From Mixophyes australis (Eukaryota; Chordata; Amphibia; Anura; Limnodynastidae): DNA of 64,000 nt. Below are positions 35,425 through 43,487 of the stretch, in pieces. The notes under the pieces were generated by a model. It saw only the letters and a list, made by a program, of their open reading frames with translations, made no database searches and was not told the origin of the DNA. Both the position numbers and the translations under genes were made by a program. The number at the start of each line of letters is the position of its first letter. Within the stretch, counting starts at the first letter, position 1. Where the stretch lies: NCBI GenBank assembly GCA_036250195.1, contig JAVHZZ010000001.1:396550117-396614116 (forward strand), written 5' to 3'.

Positions 35425-35750
35425 GGCTCCTATTCTACCCGGGACACAAAACTACAACCTCTGCCTTCATAAATCTAGTGTGACCAAATGAGCCATGTTG
35501 AGGTTACACAAGAGGTACAGGAATAATTGGAATACCTTTGCTACATATGAAATAAAGAAATAAAAAAAAAAAGGAAAAAAGAAAAAGAGAAATAAAAAAA
35601 AAAGCACATCTATTCTACCCAGGACAAGAACCCTCGAACTCTGTAATCCTAAACCTAGTGTAACAAATTGAGCCACATTGAGGTTATGTAACCAGTACAA
35701 GAATAAGTAGAATATCTTTATTACATTTGAAATAAACTACACTTGAAATA
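35425..35750 (-). repeat. Tandem pair of tRNA-like (SINE-head) units
   Basis: Two ~130-base related units (35,427-35,556 and 35,606-35,745), separated by an A-rich stretch, read on the minus strand as a degraded tRNA. An A-box-like TGGCTCAATTTG is followed at about the right distance by a B-box-like AGAGTTCGAGGGT and CCTGGGTAGAATAG. The first unit has the same pattern with more changes. They look like the tRNA-derived head of a SINE, duplicated. They are not a functional tRNA. Confidence 0.45.
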
Positions 35751-35924
35751 AACTACACAAAAATGTCTTATCTTTCACAGCAAAAGAGAGAAATATATAA
35801 TGACTCCAAATCTGAGTATTCAACTCATATCTAGTATTAATCAATCACGAAAAATCATTATTGAAAACTAAACTCAAGAGTTTCATTTAACCATTCAGGA
35901 GGAAGAGTTCTTAATTAAAAAATC

Positions 35925-38700
35925 CAGAGTATTTACTTTTTAAATAAAGCCTGAAATCTGTCACCACCTCCGCCCCCCGCCCCCAGACGGTAGATTTCAC
36001 TTGTTCTATAATGACAACACTGAGGTGTTCTGGGTCTGCATTAAGTCTCTCACAAAAATGTCGCAAGACACTATGAAAGTTCAATTTATTAGTAACATTC
36101 CTTCTGTGTTCCATGAACCTGACCCGCAACATCCAAGTTGCCCTACTATATTGTAACCTGCAAGGGCATTGCAATACATACATGACATAAGCCGTGTCAC
36201 AATTATAAAAATCTGTGATTGTAAAACTCTCCTCTGATACATAAGACTTGTTCCCTCCTTCAGCCGCTCTCCTCTCTGTAAACATCGCTGCGCTCCTGCT
36301 GGCGGGCGCCATCTTGCCAGGGCTTCTGCGCATGCACAGACCCAGCTTTTATAATCTGCCTTCATTCAAAACTATTGACAGATTGCCGGCTAGCTCCCTC
36401 TATAAAAAGCACTTCTTACCTTCCCTCAGTGCCAGATCTTCAGGTCTCCCTACCTGTAAAGACGTTCCTATCTCTGGCTCCTGTTTTCTCTCTGTTACCT
36501 GTGCTCCAGTGATCTCCTGCAGACCATTGCACCACCTATTAATCCTGCACCAGAGCTTACAACTCTTCAGGATCACAGCTCTATATTCCTCTGCAGACCA
36601 TTCACCCCTGTGACCTGTTGACTCATTACCTCTGTTACTTGGACTCCAGTATTCTCCTGCAGTGCCTCCTATTGATCCTGTACCAGGGCTTCCAGTTCTT
36701 CAGAATCTCTTCAGAATCTCAGGGCTATATTTCTCTGCAGACTTATCACTCCTGTGATCCTCTGACTCGTAATATCTCATACCTGGACTCCAGTAACCTT
36801 CTGCGAACTGCTGCATCTACTGCTGATCATGCTCCAGGGCTGCACGGCTGCACAACACCTCAGTGCTTCTCCTTTCTGCAGCTTAATGCACCCTATTACA
36901 CCATTACTGCCTATCACAGTCACTGAGTTCTCTGTACCTCTTCTATTTATGGTATATCTTTCCTGCAGCTGACTTTTGTCCATTAGACCTTAGTCTTTGG
37001 GCTCTCCACTAGGTGTCGCTTGTCGCCCAATAAGAGGACCATGACCTGTGGTCTGGGAGCTGTGAAGTCCATATTCCCTTGCAGGTATCGCTGGTGAAAA
37101 CCTCCCTCTCCATTAGACTCAGCACTTTTTTGTGGGTAGCGTCCCGCCAAACAGACCCCGAGGATCCTTCTGACCCTGAACTTGTGACAAGGTGACTTCT
37201 TTACATTTGTTCTTCATATGTCTACATGAAGTATACCTTGTTTAATTGTATTTGTAATTTTCTTTTGTTTTTTCAAAGAGACTATTCATTATTCCACTTA
37301 ACTTCTGTTCCTCTTTATTATTGTCTCTTAAAAGACTGGAAGCTAACATATTTTTCTAGATTCCTTTTTAAAATACTATTTGTCAGAATATAATCTTGTT
37401 TGCATGGATTATAATTTTTATTAACAATTAGTTTTATTTTCCCAGATTTTATTTTATATTTCCCAAAAAAATGTTGGACCTTCTATTTTATTGCCAACAC
37501 TTCTTTGTTCTTTTGTGCTAGAGATAAGTAATTTATCTCTTTCTAGTGCACTGGCATACTGTAAGGCTTCATAGAAAATATTGGGTTGGTAACCCCTTTG
37601 TTTAAAAGTAGTAACCATTTATAAGGCTTGTTTATTAAACCTCTCGTCAGAATAACATCTCTTACTGCTGTGGTTCAGTTAACTATTTGAAATATTACTC
37701 AACCATGGTCTATAATGGTTACTGGTGTAGCCAATATAATTATTGGCGTCAACAGGTTTCTGGAAGTTAGCAGCTATTATACATATGTCTTGGGCCAAGA
37801 GGGTCAAGTACAAATAACTAAAATATGAGTGAGGGATAAATTATATGATTTACAATTGAGGTGTGATGCAAATTGAAGGATGGAGTCTGAATCTCCATCC
37901 CAAATACTAAAAAGATTGTCTATATAACAGCCATAGAACACTAGGTTCGCCTTGTATGAGCCATCTCAAATAAACCAATGCTCAAAGTGGCCCATGTACA
38001 AGTTTGCATAACTAGGGGCACACTTGGTGCCCATGGCCATCCCGACAGTCTGTGAATATAATTGTGCATTAAATAAAAAATAATTGTGAGTGAGAAAATA
38101 TATGATTGAATTAATAATATATGCTCATTGTGTCGCTGAGATCCCACCATGCAGGGTAAATGACTTCACAATAATCTCCACGCCTTTGGTGTATGGAATG
38201 TTGGTTTATAGAGCTGCCACATCCAGGGTGAGGATCTAGTTGGTGGATTTCCCATCCGCAGGCAAGGAACCTCAGTATGTGGGTGATATCATTAATATCG
38301 GATATGAGCGAGACAACGAGTAGATCATTAATATGGGATTTCAGCGCGAGAACAAGTGGTTGGAGGTTAGAATCCACATAATGAGAAAGATAGGTACTCA
38401 GTGACCCAATACTAGAAACTATGGGATGCCCCAGAGAAGAAGTGAGGGATTTATGTATGATGGGTAAATGATAAAAAAATGGGAATGACTGAGTGTGATA
38501 CAAATAAATAATGCCAGAAATCTTTGGACAAAACTCCCTTGGCCATAGCTTTATCCAGAAGGGTTTTTAGCTCCCTCTGGAAAATAGCTGTGGGATCTTC
38601 ACAAGTACCTGATGAAACTTGTTGTCTTCCAATTGGAAGACAACAAGTTTTATCAGTTACTTGAGTAACTGCGTAAATTCAGTCCATTTTAGATTCTTTT
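35925..38700 (-). pseudogene. Penelope-like element coding remnant, interrupted by an insertion
   Basis: Reading leftwards: EDPTAIFQRELKTLLDKAMA (about 38,610-38,550) and FYHLPIIHKSLTSSLGHPIV (38,480-38,420), the start of the PLE reverse transcriptase. Then come a broken middle and, in another frame near 38,060-37,980, an [24 protein letters not shown] block. The catalytic block follows near 37,930 as YIDN, where YIDD would be expected. After an insertion (36,250-37,184) the GIY-YIG endonuclease appears in the frame 36,333-35,911: FYNCDTAYVMYVLQCPC, then RVRFMEHRRNVTNK. The expected GIY-YIG Tyr-Val-Gly is changed to SRAT, so the nuclease is also damaged. Same order and strand as the PLE at 22.4-24.6 kb, but a different copy. 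Confidence 0.8.
36244..37190 (+). mobile_element. LTR-like insertion inside the PLE endonuclease region
   Basis: About 935 bases interrupt the PLE frame. ACTTGT occurs at both junctions (36,246-36,251 and 37,180-37,186), as a 5-6-bp target duplication would. The insert has a TATAAAAAG box near 36,402, a GCGCATGCACAG-type stretch near 36,329, and about three degenerate ~150-bp repeats built around GGACTCCAGTA.TCTCCTGCAG. These features resemble solo LTRs of frog gypsy elements. The canonical TG...CA ends are not clear, so the class is uncertain. The open frames at 36,248-36,926 are spurious. Confidence 0.45.
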
Positions 38701-38789
38701 AATTTTGCATGTAGGGTTATTGCCATGGGCCAGGGTTTTTGTCAGACACTGCAACAGAACTTGCACAATCTTATGCTGCAGTTAATTTG

Positions 38790-40025
38790 TCAGAGAAGAT
38801 CAGAGCTGATCTTCTGGAGTGGTTGCAATTCCTAAATGGTTTAAACACAGTACAGATTTGGCCTTGTCTACCGGGTTTCCCACTTTCAGTTGGACATACA
38901 TACTGATGTCTCGTGTCCCAGGTTAGGAGGCGATCAGAACTTGGGTAGTGAGGAAGTGACAGCCAGGGACCAGTGACAAAAGGGAGAAGGTCCTGGGATC
39001 CCCTTTGTAATGTGTACAGCTGTTCCTTCGCCTGCTGCCACAAGGGGCCAAAGTACAACATTATAGACTGAATACTAATGAAATAGGACAGATTTGAGTG
39101 TGCAATTATCTCAGAATGTGGCAGGATGATAGAAAGGAGAGTCTACATTGCATCCACTGAAAAACACAACACAAGCTGCTTTCTTTTTAATCTAAGAACA
39201 GGGCAAAGTTTTCAGTGTAATATTTAAACTTAATTTTCCTTGTGAGACCATATCTGGATTTTCCACCTGTCTTAATTATGCTTCAAATCACTTTTCATTG
39301 CAGGCAACCTTGGACTTCTAACCCTATAGCAATTTATACACTTATTCTGTAGGCTGTCTTTTTTCAATGTCATGTCTAACAAAATCTGCTACTCTTCTTT
39401 AATTGAGATAGGCCTAATCTTAATGCACATATGAAAGGCTTATTGATAGATTTTATGTGTCAATATAAGTCTAGGGCACACAATGGTGCTCATTAACAAA
39501 GTGCAAAATGGCCGCTCCGCAGTGTAATAAATATAATAATAAATATGTAAACCTACTTTGGACCTAAAGTGCATCTTGCTATGCGCAAGTGTAAATAGTT
39601 GTGAAATAGTTGTGCGTTGGGGACATAGGTTTATGGAGTAAGATGGCCACATTTGCAGATGAGCAGCAGTTATCCTATGCAGAGGGGATGAGTTGGGTAG
39701 AGTGAAAGAATTCCTGCTGTGCAAACATGAGCCTTCATTTTTTAGTATTGTTTTTATTGAAATGAGATGGAGTGGGCACCAAAAAAGAACTACAACTTTG
39801 GGCCAAGCAGTATTTTAGGTGAAAAATAAAAAATGTATTTGATTGAAAGGGATGGTACTAGTAGTGGGGGGGTTGAAATTTGATGAAATGTTTCAAGTTT
39901 ACACAGTGCATCTTTGGAGATTTGTTTCCCTCCAACACATAGAAGTGCATTTACCAAAGGTGAGTGGAGGCATCTCCCAAGAGCGCAAGGTAAGGGTGCA
40001 CATTGAAGTACACTGGATGAGTACA
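38790..40025. other. Non-coding DNA, nothing secure
   Basis: No clear gene. The plus-strand phrase LSEKIRADLLEWLQFLNGLN (about 38,788-38,847) faintly recalls RNase H segments of tyrosine-recombinase retrotransposons, but the following sequence does not support it. Confidence 0.4.
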
Positions 40026-40027
40026 CT

Positions 40028-40305
40028 TTGAATGTTATTTTCACTGGTTTTTGCCGTCCATTGTTGTTGTGGTTTTCTAGTGCTTTGAACCTGCCTGAAC
40101 CCTGCTTCTTTGGAATTGAACTATTCTCCTGGATACGGGCTTGGTGACGCGTTTTCCTCACTATTGGTGAACCGGGCTGACCTTGACTTGCATTCTGAGT
40201 CTTTCCACTTGGATTTTGTTTTATACTATCTTGTAGCACACATTCCTTTTCAGAAGTCTTCTGGTGAGCAAAACTCGCTTTAACTGAAAGAGGGCTGCTA
40301 TAGAT
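40028..40305 (-). CDS. Candidate isolated host exon (hypothetical)
   Basis: Within the minus-strand open frame 40,362-39,790, the part from about 40,305 to 40,030 has protein-like composition, rich in Lys, Gln, Ser and Asn (for example TRHQARIQENSSIPKKQGSG). It sits just after a plausible splice acceptor (CTTTTTATCTATAG). I do not recognise the protein and see no clear donor site; the frame after 40,030 becomes hydrophobic and unconvincing. It is flanked by ordinary intergenic sequence and lies close to the nested LTR insertion. It may be an exon of a gene with very long introns, or an accidental open frame. I lean slightly towards accident. Confidence 0.25.
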
Positions 40306-40563
40306 AAAAAGCATGATACCTTGGTTTCTGGTGTTACTGACGGCCTGGCTCCAAATGTACAAACATATATCTTATATGTCTTAATTGTGCGCCGAACACT
40401 CCCATCTCCTTTTGCTCATCTTTAGTGTAATGAATATTCCATAAAGTTTTGAGGGGAAAAAAGTACACAAAATGTATTACATTTTCATATGAATAGGTCA
40501 ATATGACTTGATATTGAATGATGATTTGAGTTTTCTTTTGGGGAATGTGAAATGAATCACAAT

Positions 40564-40678
40564 TGTTAGGCTGCTGGTGGTCAGATAACGAACCTGCAGA
40601 ACAGACTGGTGGAGGTCTTCACCTATAGCAACCTCCTTTTCCGTAGAGCTAGACACGCTCACAGGTACTCAGATGCCC
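40564..40678 (-). mobile_element. Older solo LTR, part 1 (its 3' end)
   Basis: This block and 48,501-49,012 together form one LTR of about 627 bases lying in the minus direction. It ends TGTTAGGCTGC on the plus strand here and CTCGTAACA at the other side, i.e. TG...CA on the minus strand. The 5-bp duplication ACAAT flanks the pair at 40,559-40,563 and 49,013-49,017. It was split by the chromovirus, which duplicated TGCCC (40,674-40,678 and 48,496-48,500). Confidence 0.85.
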
Positions 40679-40806
40679 TGTCACTCACCAGACTGTGAAT
40701 GCTTCTTCCCGTGTGTTTAGGAACCGTGGCCGTCCACCATCCTGAGGGTCTGCGCATGCGCAGCCCTTTCAAACCTTCAGTACCTGTTCCTTTTAGTTAA
40801 TTGGCT

Positions 40807-40864
40807 GATCAGGCAACACTCCCTATTTAAAGCACCTGAGTTCCATACCTCGTTGCCTGATCTT
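40807..40864 (+). promoter_or_regulatory. LTR promoter: TATA box and presumed start site
   Basis: TATTTAAA at 40,824-40,831 is followed about 31 bases later by GCCTGATCTT (40,855-40,864), the expected start of the transcript. A perfect 11-bp inverted repeat, GATCAGGCAAC (40,807-40,817) and GTTGCCTGATC (40,852-40,862), brackets the box. The same arrangement is in the 3' LTR. The start site is inferred from spacing and from complementarity with the primer site. Confidence 0.6.
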
Positions 40865-40988
40865 GGAGTCTCATTCCCCATGAGCCTCTGAAGGTGTTCC
40901 TGTGTTTCCTCGTGTATTCAGCTCAGCTGATTCCTGTGGTTTCCAGACCACTTCAACTCTCCTGTGGTTTCCAGACCACTTCAACTCT

Positions 40989-41450
40989 CCTGTGTTTCAT
41001 CGTGACTGTATTAGCCGATTCCTATCCGCTGCCTCTGTGCACTACAGTTATCAACTCACTTCAACTCTCCTGTGTTTCATCGTGACTGTATTAGCTGATT
41101 CCTATCCGCTGCCTCCGTGCACTACAGTTATCAACTCACTTCAACTCTCCTGTGTTTCATCATGACTGTATTAGCTGATTCCTATCCGCTGCCTCCGTGC
41201 ACTACAGTTATCTACTCACTTCAACTCTCCTGTGTTTCATCGAGACTGCACCAGCTGATTCCTATCCGCTGCCTCCATGCTCAACAGTTCCAGCTCATCT
41301 CAACTCTCCCGTGTTTCATCGTGACTGCACCAGCTGATTCCTATCCGCTGCCTCCGTGCTCAACAGTTCCAGCTCATCTCAACTCTCCCGTGTTTCATCG
41401 TGACTGCACCTGCTGATTCCTATCCGCTACCTCCGTGTACCTGCAGTGTC
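40989..41450 (+). repeat. LTR tandem array, six units of 79-80 bp
   Basis: Units starting CCTGTGTTTCATCGTGACTG begin at 40,989, 41,069, 41,149, 41,229, 41,309 and 41,388. The matching array in the 3' LTR has four units (47,101, 47,181, 47,261, 47,341). Confidence 0.95.
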
Positions 41451-42061
41451 CTGCTTGCCGCTACCCTTCAGTTCTACTCGTGTCTGCAGCCAGCTGATCC
41501 GCTCTCCGTGCTTCTACAGTGTTCCTGCCTGTGTCAACTCGTCAGTCTGCATCGGATCAACGCCTCGCTGCTTTCATCTGGTCTAGACCATCTCTATTCT
41601 TCAGTGTTCTCCAGGTGTCCAGTTCTATATACTACTGCTTCCTGAGTATATGTTTCTATCGCTGCTGGTCTACCTACCTGTGCACTGCACCTACTTGATT
41701 ACCGCTTCCACCCTCCTGGGACTTTGCATCCTGCCGGCCTCCAGCCGTTCAGGTATCTCTGCACTCCTGTCTGACAGCCTGCTCCTGAACCACGGTATGC
41801 ATACTTCTCATTGACTGTGCTGGTGTATTGCATATCTTGCTGGACTGAGTTGTTCTCCTCTGGAGTTTACTATCCGCTGAGACTATTGCCATCATTTGAC
41901 TGTGTTACCTTTTGCCTGGATAGTTCCTGTGACTTTGTATTATTGTGCAGTGCTGTTCAGTCATTACTATATTGTGCATATCATCGTGGGATCAAGTTCA
42001 GTGTGCCCGTGTATACCCTGTATTGCATTTCTCTCCCCGTGCTCCCCCTCACATATATATT

Positions 42062-42322
42062 CAGTGGTACAGCTTGCTAGAGGCAGACCACTGTTCCCTG
42101 TTTCCTGAGTCACCTGGTTCCAGTATCCTTTCACATAGCAGTGTTACAACTTGCTAACGCAGACCACTGACTTCCCGGATACCTCCACCTGGATTCCATT
42201 CCTTCACCTAGACAGCGGTACAACTTGCTCAACGCAGACCGCTGACTCTCATCACCTCCTCGTTGCTTCTGGACATTCCTCCTCACTATAGCAGTGGTAC
42301 AACCTGCTACCGCAGACCACTG
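42062..42322 (+). repeat. Four serial hairpins in the 5' LTR leader
   Basis: CAGTGGT...ACCACTG stem-loops of 31-32 bases at 42,062-42,093, 42,139-42,169, 42,213-42,244 and 42,292-42,322, spaced 74-79 bases. Loops share ACAACTTGCTAACGCAG-like sequence. The third stem reads CAGCGGT with ACCGCTG, so both sides changed together. The second stem has one mismatch here (CAGTGTT) but is intact in the 3' LTR. Confidence 0.85.
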
Positions 42323-42541
42323 ACTACCCTCACGTTTCCTTTGTCCATTCAGTTCCTCGTGCACTACTACCTATATATTACAAGTGCTGCTAGTCATAGA
42401 CTTTCCACGAGCATTCTCTACCATCTGCTGTCTCCTGTTCCGTGATCACCCCGCTACCAGAGTACCATATTACCATCTATACTGCTCTGGTAAGTCCATC
42501 ACCTGGTGATCCCTGGGTAAAGACTCCTAGTGCCCGTGACA

Positions 42542-42554
42542 GTAAGATCAGGCC
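42542..42554 (+). promoter_or_regulatory. Primer-binding site, probably self-priming
   Basis: Directly after the LTR comes GTAAGATCAGGCC. Its part AAGATCAGGC (42,544-42,553) is the exact inverse complement of GCCTGATCTT at the presumed start of the transcript. Tf1/sushi-group chromoviruses prime minus-strand synthesis with the 5' end of their own RNA in this way. I see no match to a common tRNA 3' end. Confidence 0.65.
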
Positions 42555-43487
42555 ATGACAGACCCAGATTCGGAACCTACAGCTAAAGAGATGCTGCAGC
42601 ATCTGGTTACCCGTGTGGAGCAACAGGATGCTCGCCAACAGCTGTTACTACAATGTTACCAGGCGTTAGCCTCCCAAGGAACATCTGGACAGAATGTTAC
42701 AGCTAATGTTGAAGCTCCTGTGCTTTCCTCCGTTTCCCCAGTGCCATCCCAGGTGTCTACGGCTTCCATGCTTCACCTGCCTACTCCCTCAAAGTATGAT
42801 GGAGACCCCAAAACTTGTAGGGGTTTTCTCAACCAATGCTCAGTTCATTTTGAGCTCCAACCTGAAAATTTTTCTACCCATCGTTCCAGAGTGGCCTATC
42901 TTATTTCATTGTTTTCTGGACAAGCTCTGGCTTGGGCTTCCCCTCTGTGGGAGAGGAACGATCCAGTATTACAAGATAGTGCCAAATTTATTTCTATGTT
43001 CCGAAGTGTATTCGATGAACCAGGTCGTGTAATCTCCGCTGCTTCCAGCATTCTCCGTTTACGTCAGGGATCTCGTACAGTAGGCCAGTACGTTATTCAA
43101 TTTAGGATATTAGCCTCTGAACTTCAGTGGAACACTGAAGCATTAATTGCCGCCTTCTGGCAGGGGCTCTCCGATAAAATTAAAGATGCACTGACTACCC
43201 AAGAGCTACCTACGTCATTAGAAGATTTGATTTCCCTCTGCCATCGTGTAGACATGAGGTTTCGTGAAAGGGAATCTGAAAAAACAACTTCAGTTAAAGC
43301 ACCTCTTCGCTCAACCCCTCAACTTCGTCCAGCTTCATCTCCTGTGATCCCCATGGAGATAGGACGTTCCAAACTAACTTCTGAGGAGAGGAACCGAAGA
43401 GTAAAGAATAGACTTTGTATCTATTGTGCTGATTCCACACATATGCTCAATTCTTGCCCTAAGAAATCAGGAAATGCCAGGCCATAA
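42555..43487 (+). CDS. gag: Chromovirus gag (capsid and zinc knuckle)
   Basis: A 310-residue frame, intact from ATG (context GGCCATGA) to TAA at 43,485. It has a glutamine-rich helical N-terminus, then a central retrotransposon capsid region including MLHLPTPSKYDGDPKTCRGF and AYLISLFSGQALAWASPLWE, typical of Ty3/gypsy gag. A C-terminal zinc knuckle CIYCADSTHMLNSC (Cys-x2-Cys-x4-His-x4-Cys) at about residues 288-301 would bind the genomic RNA. Only 13 bases separate the LTR from the start codon. The pol frame overlaps its end in the -1 frame. Gag would assemble the particle in the cytoplasm. Vertebrate Sushi-class gags of this kind gave rise to domesticated genes such as PEG10; this copy looks like a transposon gene, not a domesticated one. 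Confidence 0.92.
   Translation: MTDPDSEPTAKEMLQHLVTRVEQQDARQQLLLQCYQALASQGTSGQNVTANVEAPVLSSVSPVPSQVSTASMLHLPTPSKYDGDPKTCRGFLNQCSVHFELQPENFSTHRSRVAYLISLFSGQALAWASPLWERNDPVLQDSAKFISMFRSVFDEPGRVISAASSILRLRQGSRTVGQYVIQFRILASELQWNTEALIAAFWQGLSDKIKDALTTQELPTSLEDLISLCHRVDMRFRERESEKTTSVKAPLRSTPQLRPASSPVIPMEIGRSKLTSEERNRRVKNRLCIYCADSTHMLNSCPKKSGNARP

Larger units (their letters stand above)
40679..42541 (+). mobile_element. 5' LTR of the chromovirus, 1863 bp
   Basis: It begins TGTCACTCACCAGACTG and ends GTGCCCGTGACA. It is nearly identical to 46,791-48,495 except for two extra 79-bp tandem units, which account for the whole 158-base length difference. Internal parts: TATA box, presumed transcription start, a two-copy 26-bp repeat around TGGTTTCCAGACCACTTC (about 40,936-40,988), the ~80-bp array (40,989-41,450) and four hairpins (42,062-42,322). 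Open frames on the plus strand here are spurious. Confidence 0.95.

Noticed and set aside
35425..35750. A functional tRNA gene pair
   Set aside because: Boxes are degenerate, anticodon arm cannot be drawn confidently and an A-rich linker follows; better explained as SINE heads.
38788..39061. Possible RNase H segment of a DIRS-type retrotransposon
   Set aside because: Only one short phrase (LSEKIRADLLEWLQFL) fits; the catalytic Asp context and downstream recombinase are not visible.
40894..42445. Series of plus-strand open frames in the 5' LTR, repeated at 47,006-48,399
   Set aside because: They translate the LTR tandem repeats and hairpins; the same frames recur in the 3' LTR, and the Ser/Leu/Cys-rich composition comes from the repeats.
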